Positions 1 through 11,485 are shown, numbered from the stretch's first letter. The stretch is 64,000 nucleotides of DNA from Jaapia argillacea MUCL 33604 (GCA_000697665.1 KL197711.1:1827209-1891208), one strand, 5' to 3'. Translations and numbers: made by a program. Notes: a model not told the origin generated them from the letters alone.

Positions 1-640
1 ACCGGAGTCCGATCAGGCAATTTTTGAGGACCCGATCATGGAAGAAGCGCATGAAGAGATCCTAGCGTTGGAGGGTAAAGAGGAGAAACACCTCCTTACG
101 GCTTGGCAGCTCGAGGCTGCGGGAGTTGATAGGAGCGTTAGAATTTTGCCGGGTGTTAAAAGGATGATTGAGTCCCTTCCTGATGGGCGATACGCAGTCG
201 CTACTTCAGGTGCAAAGACTTACGGTACGTCTTTCTGTCCCTATGATTCGTTTGACGGCGATGTCAATTGACTGACTTTGCGACGATTTCTAGCATATGG
301 GTGCATGACTCGCGTCGGCATTACCCCACCTCCCGTCACCATCACAGCCGATGACAAACGTCTCAAAGCAGGCAAACCCGCCCCAGATCCCTTCCTCCTC
401 GCCGCCAAATGTCTTGGTTTCGACGCCAAAAAGTGTGTCGTGTTCGAAGACTCTCCTTCAGGCATTCGCGCTGGTGTGGCTTCTGGTGCTACTGTCATCG
501 CGGTTTGTACGAGCCACGAGAGGGCTAAGATTGAGGGTTGTGGTGCGCATTACTTGGTGGAGGATATGCAGCAGGTGAAGTGCGATGTCGTAGGGGAGGA
601 TGCCGAAGCGAAGTTGAAGTTTACGGTTATCACTGCGTGA
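1..640 (+). CDS. HAD-superfamily phosphatase, 3' part (glycerol-3-phosphatase-like)
   Basis: The reading frame is open from base 2, so the gene begins upstream of the window and only its C-terminal part is present. Exons are <2..224 and 294..640, with a canonical GT-AG intron (225-293) splitting an Ala codon. The protein carries HAD motif II (VATSGA), motif III around the conserved Lys of KAGKPAPDPF, and motif IV in VFEDSPSGIRAG with its acidic pair. This order and the wording of motifs III and IV match the small sugar-phosphate or glycerol-3-phosphate phosphatases (GPP/DOG type, PF00702/PF13419), soluble Mg-dependent enzymes. The nucleophilic DxDxT motif I would lie upstream and cannot be checked. 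The substrate is not determined by what is visible. Confidence 0.85.
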
Positions 641-893
641 TCATCCTAGGCGCCCTCATTGACTCATTTTGTAGCATTAGATTAGAAGTAGAGCCATTGT
701 TCATTTTGTATTGATAGAATGTTGTTACCAGTAGACGAAACACACCAAATTTATCGTACATACATTATTCAACATCTGCCATCCGCACGAGAGAGCAATA
801 TGGAGTGGTGGAACTTGCAACGGTTTACAACCTATTCCTCACACAACGCACACATGCAAGCATTCGGCAGTTTCGGCAACACTATTGAGCTCG

Positions 894-2324
894 TTAGCAA
901 GCTTGCGTCCGACCCGATCTGAGACTCACAAGCAAGTATCGATCCAAAAACGTCCAACATTCTTGACACATGTTCGCCCCTGACCTGACACGCCAGTCTC
1001 CGTGTTGACAGTCGTGATTGTCACGCAAGTCAGCAGCAGCACGACGGACACGTTGTTGATGTACTTGGACCTGCGCGGGAGGGGCCCGGGGCTCTGGAAC
1101 ACCATATTGCAGTTGAACTTGTTCCTCAGCTCGATCGAAAAGTAGGTTCTCATCCCATTGGAGGCATTTACATTTCTTCCAAGTCACTCCGCACTTGTAG
1201 CAGAACTCGGCCTGACATGCGCACTTGCTGAAACATGCATGCACGCGATCAAGGTCGAATTCAATATCACAATGAGTCGAGGGCACATACATATGATTAC
1301 AGCCATGGGCTAGCTCTGTGAATCTCCGACATTTAGGGCAGCGCCGATAGCCTTTCCGCGTGGCAAGGTCGAGGAAGACGGCATCCCCAGAATCGGGATG
1401 ACATCCTCCCAGCGGATGTTCGAAGGATTTACACTCGGCGCATACGCGGGTATTACACTCAGTGCATGAGACGACACCTCGAGAGGCCTCTGCAGGGCCA
1501 AGGAAGGCTGAGCACGTCGACTTGGGACAGTAAAGTCGATTGGGGGTTGCGTGCTCGCGTTCCTTGGCGCTGTAGTCAATTGCCTGCTTTTCGGTGAGGT
1601 GGGGGCGAACGAGGTCGAGGGGGATGTGTTTCTGGCAGCAGCGAGCGGGGAGTAAACTCTCGTCTTTGGTTGCGTAAATGAAAAGCGCCGACAGGCAGTC
1701 AAAATCGTAGTGGCTAAGAAGGTGGTTCAATCACTTTGTCGATGTTTGAGTTTTGAAGTGGTGACTCACTGTCCGCATGGAACTCGTACGGCCTCTGAAG
1801 AGGAGACTGTGCTCCGACATATTGTGCATATAACTTGTACTGCTTTGCTAAGAAAAAATGAGTCTCTAGTCCTAGATAAGGGACGAGTTGGAATAGAATA
1901 AACCCTACCTGTCTTGAGGCCGAGAGGATCCTTCAAGGTGAGCCTTACTGGAATGTTCCGCGCGGATAGACACCGTCGTCTTGGCATCCTTTACCACCTC
2001 TTCAGGTGGGAAAGGTCGACCATCTCGTAACGCGATCGCTATCATATGATCACGACGAGCAATGGCTTCCTCCCTCATCACAGACTCCAAAATAGGGGCA
2101 TCTGCCCGCATCGCAGAGTCGATGCTGAAGGCGAATGTATGGTCAAGTAGACTGAGCTGAAGACTTTTTAGATCGTCTGCATAGATCCTCTGGGCGAGTA
2201 AGGAGTCATCTATTGCGTCTTCTCTTCCTTTTCCTTTGGAATTTTGGTCCAACTCGGCCAAATCGTCGAGGTGGAATTTGGCGAGGAGGTTCAAAAAGTC
2301 GGCGTCGAGGGGTTCGTTGTCCAT
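894..2324 (-). CDS. RBR-type (RING-IBR-RING) E3 ubiquitin ligase
   Basis: Exons on the minus strand are 2324..1909, 1847..1770, 1713..1291 and 1227..894, giving 416 aa. The N-terminal ~140 residues are acidic and helical. RING1 begins with CTIC and continues through CGHHYDFDC and a CC pair; the IBR contains YCPKSTC and the CTEC/CAEC pairs; RING2 contains CPKC, then GCNHIKC followed by CACQAEFCYKC. The Cys after HIK sits where RBR ligases carry the thioester-forming catalytic Cys, so the enzyme should be active. The C-terminus keeps a further C-x2-C after a DNHDC motif and ends in QAC. It is divergently arranged with a paralogue at 2976. Substrates are unknown. The choice of introns follows the same positions in the paralogue, which supports the model. 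Confidence 0.88.
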
Positions 2325-2975
2325 TTCTCTGGGGTTTCCTAGAGGGGGGAGAGGTCCAGCAGCGTGGGGAGGTGGTTAACGATAATCCTTATCAAGGAAA
2401 TCCATGGAGTGCAACTCACCAGTGATCGATCGAGGCTAGTAAAGGACCTCATCGGGGTCACCTCCTGACTGGTAAAAATAAAAATAATGCGGTGAACGGT
2501 TTTCGTATAGCAGTGAAAGGACTTCCGCTCTCCGTTCTCGGATCGAAGCTCGTGAAGACAGAGCAGCGTACTGGAATATACCTACCTACCTACCGACCGA
2601 CCAACCGACCAACTAGTAGTATCGTCACGCCGTCACACCGTCATGGTGTACAAGTCACAGAACTACAGTCACACCTCGACTCGGCATCGTCGAAATCATC
2701 GTTCAGCCATCTGACAATCCGGAACTTGCGTTATCGTAGTGCGTCGGCTATCTCACATTACCTCTGTCTCCCAAGTTTTTGGAGAGTTGAAGGATCAATA
2801 TTCATATCTGGAGCTGATTTCCTTGAAGGCAGTGACACGTTACGGTTGGAGTCATTCCCGATGGTCGCCAAATTAGATGATTATCCATTGTCCAATGGAT
2901 TCACGAGGTAAACAACTACTGAATAGGGTTCCGTGAGTATGGTGACCTCGAGGCAATCCCCTCTCTCGATTCACC
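2325..2975. promoter_or_regulatory. divergent promoter region between two RBR ligase genes
   Basis: These 651 bases separate the two start codons. They hold a short CTAC/CGAC/CAAC tetranucleotide-type microsatellite near 2580-2612 and no ORF that looks coding. A shared regulatory region for the two paralogues is inferred from the layout only. Confidence 0.4.
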
Positions 2976-4473
2976 ATGATGGTCGCTGCCTCTGTCCATG
3001 TTTCCGCCCTCCCTTCTCCAAACACCCCGCAACCCATCCCTTCCAACGCTGATGCATCGAGCGCACTCAGGGGTAACAATGAGGACGACCTCTTTGCCTA
3101 TCTCGCTGCCCAATTAAATCAGGGCGATGCAGGAGACTTGGGCGGAGGGGAGGGTTCGGAACTGAATGATTTGGAAGCTGCGTTGGAGTTGTATGCCGAG
3201 CAGCTGCGACTTGCCCAGCAGTTGTGGGATGATAGGCAGATCGCGCTCCGGCTTTCTGGAGGGGAGGACATACCGGTAGCGGACCCAGGACCCAGTAACC
3301 AGATTCTCAATGGTGCTCGTGGATCTCGTGGACATCCTGGACCACAATCTGTGAACACTCATGATGTTGGACCCAGCACTTCTGGCCCCGCCCCTGTTGT
3401 GCCCGTGCCATTGCCTGTGCCTGTGCCTGTGGCCGAGCCTGCGCCTGCGCCTGTGGCCGAGCCTGCGCCTGCGCCTGCGCCTGTGCCCGCGCCTGTCGAC
3501 CCCATCATTGTCGAGCCCATCTCTGTTGTTCCTATCCCTGTGTCTCCCATCCCTACCCCGGTGTCGTCGATCCCACCCGACAGTCGTGGAGGACCTCCGG
3601 ACAGTTCGACGGCAGCAACGTCGTCCCGTCCCGACCGTGGCAAGTCCAAGGCCGCTGAGTATGTCCTTCCCCTTTCTGTACTACGAGTCTCATTGTTTTC
3701 TCATTTACGCTCGCTTAGATATGAATGTGTTATATGTTCTACTGGGTTGCCATATTTGAACGAAATTGCGACCCTTCCATGCGGGCAGTGAGTCCTTAAC
3801 CTCACTTTTCGGCCTCAGATCTGAACGAGATGCGTCCTAACCAGCCACTGTGACTTCGAGTGCCTTGTTCAGCTCTTCCTACAAGCCACCAAAGACCAGA
3901 GCCTAATGCCTGCACATTGCTGCCACCAACCCATCCCTCTATATCTCGCCCGTCTCCACCTAACCGACGCCCAAGTTATCGAATACACCGCCCGAGAAGC
4001 CGAACATTTCGCTCCAAAATCAAACATTCTTTATTGTCCCAATGCTAAATGCTCCTCCATCATCTTCAATCGCAAAACTGAAGGTCAGGGTGGATCATCT
4101 GGCGGGAGTGGTGGTGGTCGGATCATCACCTGCCGCAAATGCAGTTCAAAAATATGCGCGGACTGCAAGAGTTTGGAGCATCCGTATGGTGAATGCCATC
4201 CCGATTCGACGGATGGTCCGTTTTTAGACCTTGCGAAGAAGGAGAAGTATCAACGGTGCCCTTCTTGCCGTCGCTATACTGAGCTGACGGAGGGATGCTA
4301 TCATATGTGAGTTGCGTCCAGCTATTCTTGAAGGATTTTGATTCTCACGGCTTCCCCTCGTGCATAGGGTTTGCGCATGTAAATCTCAGTTCTGCTACTT
4401 ATGCGGGAAGACCTGGAAGACCTGTAGCTGCCCTCAATTTGAGGAGGATAGATTACTGCGGGCTGCGCGATGA
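2976..4473 (+). CDS. RBR-type E3 ubiquitin ligase paralogue, C-terminally shortened
   Basis: Exons 2976..3658, 3719..3787, 3845..4306 and 4368..4473 give 439 aa. Intron positions and phases match the neighbouring minus-strand RBR gene exactly, so the two are paralogues. RING1 starts with CVIC and CGHHCDFEC; the IBR has YCPNAKC, CRKC and CADC; RING2 has CPSC, GCYHMVC (catalytic Cys retained) and CACKSQFCYLC. Between the N-terminal helical part and RING1 lies a Pro/Ala/Val-rich linker coded by a CCTGTG/CCTGCG minisatellite (about 3400-3500). The reading frame ends at TGA 4471-4473, soon after RING2. About 30 bases later another frame reads VCEACTDMW, resembling the C-terminal C-x2-C of the paralogue, which suggests a frameshift or an undetected intron. 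Whether the shortened protein is functional is unclear. Confidence 0.82.
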
Positions 4474-5537
4474 TTCAGATGATCCTTTTTTACCAGTTTG
4501 TGAAGCATGTACGGATATGTGGGACATTATCGCCGGTTTCAATATTTCACGATGTTGTATTCTCATCCTAGTGTGGAAATTATTCCAACCTGGTCGCATT
4601 TTGGGAGTATTTGGGATCCTTGGGATCCTCGAAGGAGGAGGAAGGCTGAGGAAGAAACTGATGAGAATATTCGGATTTGACAGCTTCGCCAAGCTCACGG
4701 TAAGGCTGAACTGATCCGGCGGTTGAGATATCAACGTCATGGGATATTTGGCAAGGACAAATGAAAACGTTGCTCTTGCTTTTACCCGTCACTTCGTCAT
4801 CCCGTTATCCTGCGTCTTTAGTTGCCGGGTGTTTTCCTCGGACTGATTTCGGTCGTCGACCCAACGGTTCTATCAAGCTGGTGAACGACCAGCTGGCAAC
4901 TATCATCAGGCCTTGATTGTGGCGCATGGTCTTTTCAGCCCTTTCGGGTTAGCTACGGAGAGCCAAGCTGAAATGTGCCTCCACACCCACAAGCCCTGAT
5001 GACCACAGCGAACCTGACGACAAGGGGACGGCGCCGCGCCATAGAAACGGTTGCGAAGGCGGTGTCTTGAGCGCTGAGACCTCTGTACGTTCCATATCTC
5101 AACCATCCAGCTTCCCTGTCATGGCATTTGACCTGATGGGCAAAAATTAGATTCCATGCAAGCAGTGACACTGGCTATTTGCTGGCGATAGAACTGCTTA
5201 ACCGTTATGCGTTACGGATAAAGTCGCGTAGTCGAAGCGACCGCGCCGTAAAAAAAGGCAGGGATTCGAAGAAGTTTCACATGAGGATGATTCCTAGCGT
5301 GCGACATCCATCCCACAATTCATTAACTACCGCCGTTCCTGCTCTATGATCCCTTACCCCGTTCTTGTCCCCCACGACTACGGCTAACTTGTTGGCTGTT
5401 TGCTTGTCTTTCTTGTCTGGTATATGGGCTTTCGTGGACTTTAGGCGTTGTCCTGCTCATTTTCTTGAAATCTTACGCTCGTTAGCGTACCCTACACTCA
5501 TTTGCTCCGTCCGTTCTTTTGTCTCAGTTCTGCAAGT
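4474..5537. other. intergenic stretch with a possible relic of an RBR C-terminus
   Basis: The first ~100 bases continue, in another frame, a Cys-pair sequence resembling the end of the upstream RBR gene. The rest (about 4600-5537) shows no coding pattern I can support; it is probably 3' flank plus the promoter and leader of the gene at 5538. Confidence 0.4.
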
Positions 5538-7433
5538 ATGCACAAATCTCATGGACGACGCGGGTTCGAAACACGAAGGCTGTCTCCTGGGGACACACCT
5601 CTGGCTGTTGGTCGACGTGAACTCGATGTTCGCGACCCGTCTTTGTTAGGCCTACCTATTCCCATCCCATCAATACCCATCGTTGGACCGCTAATCTCTC
5701 CTATTGTCGGTGGGAGCAATCAGAATCAGAACCAGAATACTCCTCCGCCTCAGCCTGCTCCCACTCCCACCTCGAATCCTGGCGGGAGCGGTGGTAGTGG
5801 AGGAAGTTCATCTGGAGGAGGTTCATCGGGAGGAGGTTCTTCAGGTGGAGGAAGTTCTTCGGGCGGAGGGAGTTCTTCAGGCGGTGGAGGTTCTTCTGGT
5901 GGGGGAGGTTCTTCCGGTGGAGGGAGTTCTTCAGGCGGCGGAGGTTCTTCGGGTGGTGGAGGCTCTTCGAGTGGCGGAGGAGGTTCTTCAGGTGGGGGGA
6001 GCTCTTCGGGAGGGAGTTCTTCTGGTGGTGGATCGACCGGAGGAGGGACAACCAGCGGTGGTGGTACCGAAAGTGGAGGCGGTGGTTCTAATACAGGAAA
6101 TACTGGTAATGCTGGCGGCACATCTGGCGAACCATCCTCGGCGGCCGCGAACCAGCCCAATGGAACCTCAGTTGGCAGTTCTCCTTCGGCATCCGTTTCT
6201 AGTGGGAGTACTGGAACCGATGGTTCCCCCGTAGTCAATGCCGCTGGATTGCCAACCTCGAGCTCTGGATCTGGTGGTCAAGGAGAAGCAGAGACGGTCA
6301 CAGGCACAGGAACCGCACGCGGTGCTGCCTCTACGGGTTCGTCATCCGGGGGTGGCTCGAGTGGGAAAGGAGGAAGCAGTGGGACCGGTAGTATCGGTGG
6401 CGGTGGGAGCAGTAGTGGAGGAGGCGGGAGTGGAACTGACGGGCAAAATGGAGGTTCTAGCGGTGGGACTTCCTCCGCTTCGAGCCACTCTTCCATCTCT
6501 GGAGGTGCGATTGCAGCAATTGTCATCGTAATTCTCTTCCTCCTCGGGGGTGCCGTGTTCGTCATGCGAAGACGCCTTAAGAAGAAGCGGGAGGAACGTG
6601 AGGCTGGATGGGAGAAGGACATGCCCGGATATGGAAGCATGGCTGGTGGCCGCGCTGGAACTGCAAGCGCAAGGAGCAGTTTTGTGGATAGGGGATTGAT
6701 TTTCAGTCCCATTCCAGATGAAGGAGGGCTGTTGGGAAGCGCTACAACCTTGGCGAGCCCGAATCCCTTTGACGACCCTGAGCCTACGATGAGACAAGTC
6801 CGTGTTAGCAGCATGTTGGTCTCTGCAGTCCCACATGCCGAAGGCAGCAATCCATTTGCGAACTCAAACCGAGTGTCCACTTCATCTACCTCGACCACAA
6901 CCTCGAAGGACATCCTGCTACCTCCTCGAGATGCCGTTGACAACATGTCGGTTAGACCGTTCTCTCCCTCCGAAGCCTTCGGATTCCCCCTCCCCCCTGG
7001 CTCGGATTGGGGAAGTGCGAAACCTCCCCCTCGAAGCGGACGAGCCAGCGTACAAAGTATGTGGACCGCAGAAAACGAGACATACGAAACTGCGCCCAGC
7101 AGTACACCCGAAAATCCGTTCGAAGATCCGGAATCCGACCGAGGGTCCAACAAGACTTCTATCAAAGGATTCGAGGAACTCGAGATCATTTCACGTCCTT
7201 TCGCCCCCACCCTCACGGATGAGCTACCTGTGGCCAAGGGGGAGCACGTCCACGTTCTCAAAGTCTATGATGATGGGTGGGCGATGGTTGAGAAAATAGA
7301 TCAGGAGCCTCCCTCCGAGAAACCCCTCCCGCGAGGCTTGATACCCGTAGATTGTTTTAGAGCGCTTGGGGAGGAGCTGCCGGCATTTTTGGCGACGAAG
7401 CGAGTGAGCAGCTATGGTGCATTTAGATTGTGA
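5538..7433 (+). CDS. single-pass membrane protein with Gly/Ser-rich ectodomain and cytoplasmic SH3 domain (Fus1-like architecture)
   Basis: One exon encodes 631 aa, starting from the first in-frame ATG at 5538. Residues ~1-70 are basic then Pro/Ile-rich without a clear cleavable signal peptide. Residues ~75-315 are almost entirely Gly and Ser with Thr, suited to dense O-mannosylation. A hydrophobic segment (about 322-343) is followed by RRRLKKKREER, a strong stop-transfer signal placing the C-terminus in the cytosol. The tail has repeated NPF/DPE-type motifs. Near the C-terminus (about 549-612) an SH3 fold is visible: ELPVAKGEHVHVLKVYDDGW followed by the GLIPVDC strand. Yeast Fus1 has the same order (O-glycosylated ectodomain, one TM, SH3), so a role in cell fusion or polarity signalling is an inference from architecture, not from sequence identity. 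Confidence 0.8.
   Translation: MHKSHGRRGFETRRLSPGDTPLAVGRRELDVRDPSLLGLPIPIPSIPIVGPLISPIVGGSNQNQNQNTPPPQPAPTPTSNPGGSGGSGGSSSGGGSSGGGSSGGGSSSGGGSSSGGGGSSGGGGSSGGGSSSGGGGSSGGGGSSSGGGGSSGGGSSSGGSSSGGGSTGGGTTSGGGTESGGGGSNTGNTGNAGGTSGEPSSAAANQPNGTSVGSSPSASVSSGSTGTDGSPVVNAAGLPTSSSGSGGQGEAETVTGTGTARGAASTGSSSGGGSSGKGGSSGTGSIGGGGSSSGGGGSGTDGQNGGSSGGTSSASSHSSISGGAIAAIVIVILFLLGGAVFVMRRRLKKKREEREAGWEKDMPGYGSMAGGRAGTASARSSFVDRGLIFSPIPDEGGLLGSATTLASPNPFDDPEPTMRQVRVSSMLVSAVPHAEGSNPFANSNRVSTSSTSTTTSKDILLPPRDAVDNMSVRPFSPSEAFGFPLPPGSDWGSAKPPPRSGRASVQSMWTAENETYETAPSSTPENPFEDPESDRGSNKTSIKGFEELEIISRPFAPTLTDELPVAKGEHVHVLKVYDDGWAMVEKIDQEPPSEKPLPRGLIPVDCFRALGEELPAFLATKRVSSYGAFRL
5779..6075 (+). repeat. Gly/Ser-coding minisatellite inside the SH3 membrane protein gene
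   Basis: Imperfect tandem units of the kind GGAGGxxGTTCTTC encode runs of SSGGG. Because the unit length stays a multiple of three and lacks stops, this part is also open in another plus-strand frame and on the minus strand (a Pro/Glu-rich frame). Copy number could vary between strains. Confidence 0.8.
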
Positions 7434-8640
7434 AGAAAATTATGTACAACGCGTCTGGTATGTCTGTCTACAGCTTCTTACCATCTCCTTTGCTTACCTG
7501 CCGTCAACAGGCTATCATGGATGACCAGTATCCTGTTTGCCGATATTGATGCCCTCGTCACGACGTCCAATGTACTCACTTCGCTGCCGCTTTAATGCTC
7601 ACCCTTTTGACTGGTTAATTCTTTTGGTTCTTCAATCTCATATTTCCTCTTCAAGTTCTCGTCACTCCTTCAAGTCTTTCTTCACCGTGCCAATCCTTGG
7701 ACAACTTCGACACACACCAGAATGATTTCCATGGCTTCTCCTACCGTCTCCGACACCCTTTGCGCCACCTTATTTATGTGATGATATATCGCTGTTATCA
7801 TTGTTTTTATCTTGTAATGCTCGCTCCAAGTTGTACTTCTTTAAGGTCATCCCTTGACCTGCCCTTTCTAGACCCGAGGTGTCTTGTTGAGCTCGAGCAG
7901 CGTGAAGAGTGACACCCAATGACCAGCGCCTTCAAGCTTTGGAGGCTCCACAAATCCTATTTTAACGTCGTGTCGTGGCTTGGGTTTTCTCGACGACACC
8001 ACACTGGAAGATAAGTCGCAAGGCCGCATGCACGGCACAACCCGCTACACTTTGTGCCACCGTAGTTGACGAGAAACTTGGAGCAGGTGACATTTGGAGC
8101 TTGCGTCGCTGATGAGAATGCATAGATTTATATTGTACAAAGATTGGTACAGGTTGGTACATTGCTTTAGCCCTTGACGACACTATCACAATGTCTCTCA
8201 TCAACCTGGAAGTCTTCCTCGTCCCCATCTATAGTACTGAGAATGAATCCCACAACTTGATCTCTGAGTCGACCGAGATTGATGGCTGTCGAGCAAAATG
8301 TCGACGGCGTGAGTCAGGTAGTATCCTCGGAAGTGTTGAGGAGATGAGCCGATAATGTCATCGAGAATTTGGAACTCAGATGGAAAGAGCCGAATTTTTT
8401 GTATAGAAGCTCAAAATGGCGGGGAACATGCGGACTAGGGGCATGCAAGACCCACTACTAAAGTAGCGGGAATGATAGTACAACTTGGGTTAAGAAAGCT
8501 GCAGCAGAGTCCAAATCGTAGTATAACTCGATGCCGACTCAGGATGAACGAAAAGCCTTACTAGACCAATAGTAGTCAATGACATCGAACAACCAAGAAA
8601 AGATGATGTACAGTGCAGGAAAGGATCCGGATGTCCCCCG
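7434..8640. other. intergenic stretch between convergent genes
   Basis: Tail-to-tail 3' flanks of the SH3 membrane protein and the surface protein gene. It has pyrimidine-rich tracts and only short, unconvincing ORFs. No gene supported. Confidence 0.4.
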
Positions 8641-10335
8641 TTAATCCTGGATCTCAGGATAACCACGCCAAGGCGATCCATACCCCTCCGGAGGTGAAGG
8701 CGAAGACGTATATGCCTGCGAGTATCTTTGCGAGCCTGAGTGCGCGGGCGAAATGGCGGGGGCGAATGGAGGTCCCGTGGAAGGATAACCATAAGGAGCG
8801 CCAACACCATGTCCTCCCTGATATTGGGTTTGAGAGGTGAATGGACCAACTCCCACTGCGTTGGAACCAAAAGGGCTATGGGGTGCACTGGAAGGGAGTG
8901 GCAGGGTAGGGTGAACGGGAGGCCCTTCGTACGGTGAAGGTGGGGGAAAACCCATAGCTGGACTACTAGAAGCATTGGACGCCGTCCGCATTGTTGTGTT
9001 TGATGTCAATGATGCCGGATGTACTAAGGTCTGGTACTTGTAAGATGGCGTGGACATTCCAGAGGCAGATGCTGGCAGCTGCTGTACATTCTCCTGTTTA
9101 CTGGGCGAACCAACTGGGTCGTCCTTGGGGTCTCTCCTCCTGCGAAGGCAAATCCATAAAATCGCGGCGATCCCAATGACAGCTGCAGCAGCTACACAAA
9201 TACCGATGATAATGGGGGTCTTCAGAGAGCTGCTCTTTGCAGAAGTCGGCGTTGCCATGGAAGATGGTGACTGTGAAGTCTGGATCGACGCTGATGAAGC
9301 AGGGAATGGCGCAGCTGAGGTATAACTTGTAACCAGTCCGGAGCAGGTGGTGTCGTTTGAGCCAGTTGTATTCACGAGCGAAGTCCCGATGCCCCATCGA
9401 CCCGTACTAACCATGTGATGGGGACGTTGAGAATATTCACCATGTTCAATACAATATACACGTACGAGTCATGAACAGCAGCTATAAGATGGACGATATC
9501 CATCAGCACTTCCACTCAGTGTGTGAAAGTAAAGAGAACCCACCGAGTATCACACCAAGAGGCTCAGCTGTGTTGATATATGTCACGATATCGTCGCCCA
9601 ATGGAACCGTCATATTAGTGACAACCGAAGTATTGAGTCGGGCCACAGTCACCCCATAAGGTGGCGTACCGCCCTGTATAGAAAGTCCCCATGGCTGGCA
9701 GGTTTGAAGGGTACCAGTGGCATTGGCCGTCATCACAAACGAAGGGTCGGGGGTGGGCATTTGGCATGTAGACGAGCTACCCGCTACAACGCTCGATGAG
9801 GATGATATGACTCGGAGAGGATAGATAATAGCTCACGCGCAACAGTCCGGATATAACGATCAACTCCACCTGCATTCCCATTTGCATCGGCCATTGTTAA
9901 CATCAATTGGGCGCCTATTGCAATCCTGGAGATCAACGATGAAAGAAATCGATTCGGGGAAAACGCACCAGGTCGATGGGTAACCTGCCAGCTTAACGAC
10001 GTGGATCCAACAGGAGTGACGGTCGTGACACCGCCCAACTCATACGCAATAAGATAGTACGGAGGGGTGCTCGACCCAGAAATGTTATTCGCGTCCGGCT
10101 CGATTCCAAGGCTATATGTCACACAAGTTTGCAAGTTAGGATTGGAATCCTGGGCTCAGCGATGAGTGAAGTCCATCACAACGGGTGAGCTGAGATGGGA
10201 ATGTACTTCAGTAAAACCCCAGAAAAAGGTGTTTGTCTGCGCTGCGCACAGCGACGACGTGGAGAGAACGTAGGCGATGAGAAAGGCATATCTCGTGACG
10301 TCCTCCAGGCCCAGCCGATACATCCCTATAGGCAT
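8641..10335 (-). CDS. Ser/Thr-rich single-pass surface protein, basidiomycete type
   Basis: Exons on the minus strand are 10335..10207, 10149..9969, 9914..9837, 9783..9544, 9481..9466 and 9406..8641, giving 469 aa. A signal peptide (residues 1 to ~32, cut after CAA) precedes an ectodomain with paired sequence blocks (THRPGAQLMLTMADANG; a TPPYGVTV block; VHDSTGRWGIGT) and several N-glycosylation sites (NTS, NMT, NTT). A Ser/Thr stalk leads to a TM helix (about 278-300, IIIGICVAAAAVIGIAAILW) followed by RRRR, then a ~165-residue disordered Pro/Ser/Tyr-rich cytoplasmic tail. Repeats of this ectodomain block around one TM are common in mushroom genomes but without known function. The fifth exon is only 16 nt; including it restores a continuous domain motif and the frame. 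Confidence 0.82.
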
Positions 10336-11485
10336 GGCGTGGATTGGGTGTGGAGAGCTCACAGCGGCCACGATGGAGTTGAATGGCGAAAGTCAGGACG
10401 ACATAAAGATGGTTGGCCTTAATAAAGCCTCTGCCAGTGACTCGTGAGCCCGCTAACTCCTGATGGCCAAGCCACGTTACAATCATATTGATAGCTGACC
10501 TTGCTCCTGGAGGGCGCCTAAGTACCTGGCGTGATATATATATGCCTTATCGGCTTGGGTAGCATGGCAAACTCCTCCGCAAGGGCGTGTGGTCCGAGGC
10601 TCGTAAACAAAGCTTCCTGTGGATGGGAGTTATATCGAAGTGCCAGTTGGCGCCCGTCGTAACAATTTACTGAAGCGAATGTGCGGATATAGGCGGATAT
10701 GGGCTGGTTTTGGGTTGAACTTTGATCGACAGATCCGACAGCCATCATGTAGCTGCTCTCAGGTTATTCATATAGCTTTGTCTGTAGGTTGTGCACATGG
10801 GTGTGTCTATCCCAGTCATTCAGAGGAATCGACGAATGACCAGATATCGGACACAGGGCGATCAGTTGTAGGGCCTGTGGTGACTGAGTATAACGAGGGC
10901 ATACCTAGTACTTCCTGTAGATTCTCAGATCACACCAGTACGAGTTATCACCTGTCTTATTCGATAGAAGCAGGCACAGAAAGACTGAGGGACAAACGAA
11001 AACAGAGTAACGAGGATGATGGATACAAAGACTGAGGGCGAAGTTCGCACGAAAACCAAACACCTACAAACTTCAATGCGTTACATTCTAGACAGCTGTA
11101 TTACTAGTACTGGCAAGCGCCCATGTAGTTGGCAGCTGACTGATGATCATTGCGTGCTATCCTTCGAAGTTCTCCGTCGCACTGGATCGCTCTCGGGGAA
11201 TAGGTCTTCTCGACCAATGGCTGTTCGTCCCCCCTTGGCTCGGTTCAAGGTGGCCGTCTCTCTACTGCTTTCACTCGTATCTGGCATAGGCACCCCGGCA
11301 AGAATGCTGTGCATCTTTCCGTCAGCTGCGACGAAGTCAGTCTCTGAGAATGCGTGGGCATTTGGCCGAAGTTCCATCCCCGATGTGCTCGGGGATGGGG
11401 TTGGTCTGGAGAGGTATAAATCGCAGTAGCGGTTCTACCAATCTCTCACTGTTTTCAACACACAACCTCAGCAGTCATCAGAAAC
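10336..11485. other. divergent intergenic region
   Basis: Region between the start of the surface protein and the NTF2-like gene. Apart from the TATA-like element at 11415 I see no supported feature; the small ORFs here look random. Confidence 0.4.
11415..11420 (+). promoter_or_regulatory. TATA box of the NTF2-like gene
   Basis: TATAAA lies 66 bases before the ATG at 11486, a usual distance for a short fungal 5' leader. Confidence 0.6.

Noticed and set aside
5365-5537. Possible signal-peptide exon before the SH3 membrane protein
   Set aside because: The hydrophobic frame has no ATG start and no donor in a phase that would join it to the main exon.
5750-6238. 162-codon Pro/Glu-rich ORF on the minus strand
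   Set aside because: It is the antisense reading of the Gly/Ser-coding minisatellite of the SH3 membrane protein; composition is explained by the repeat.
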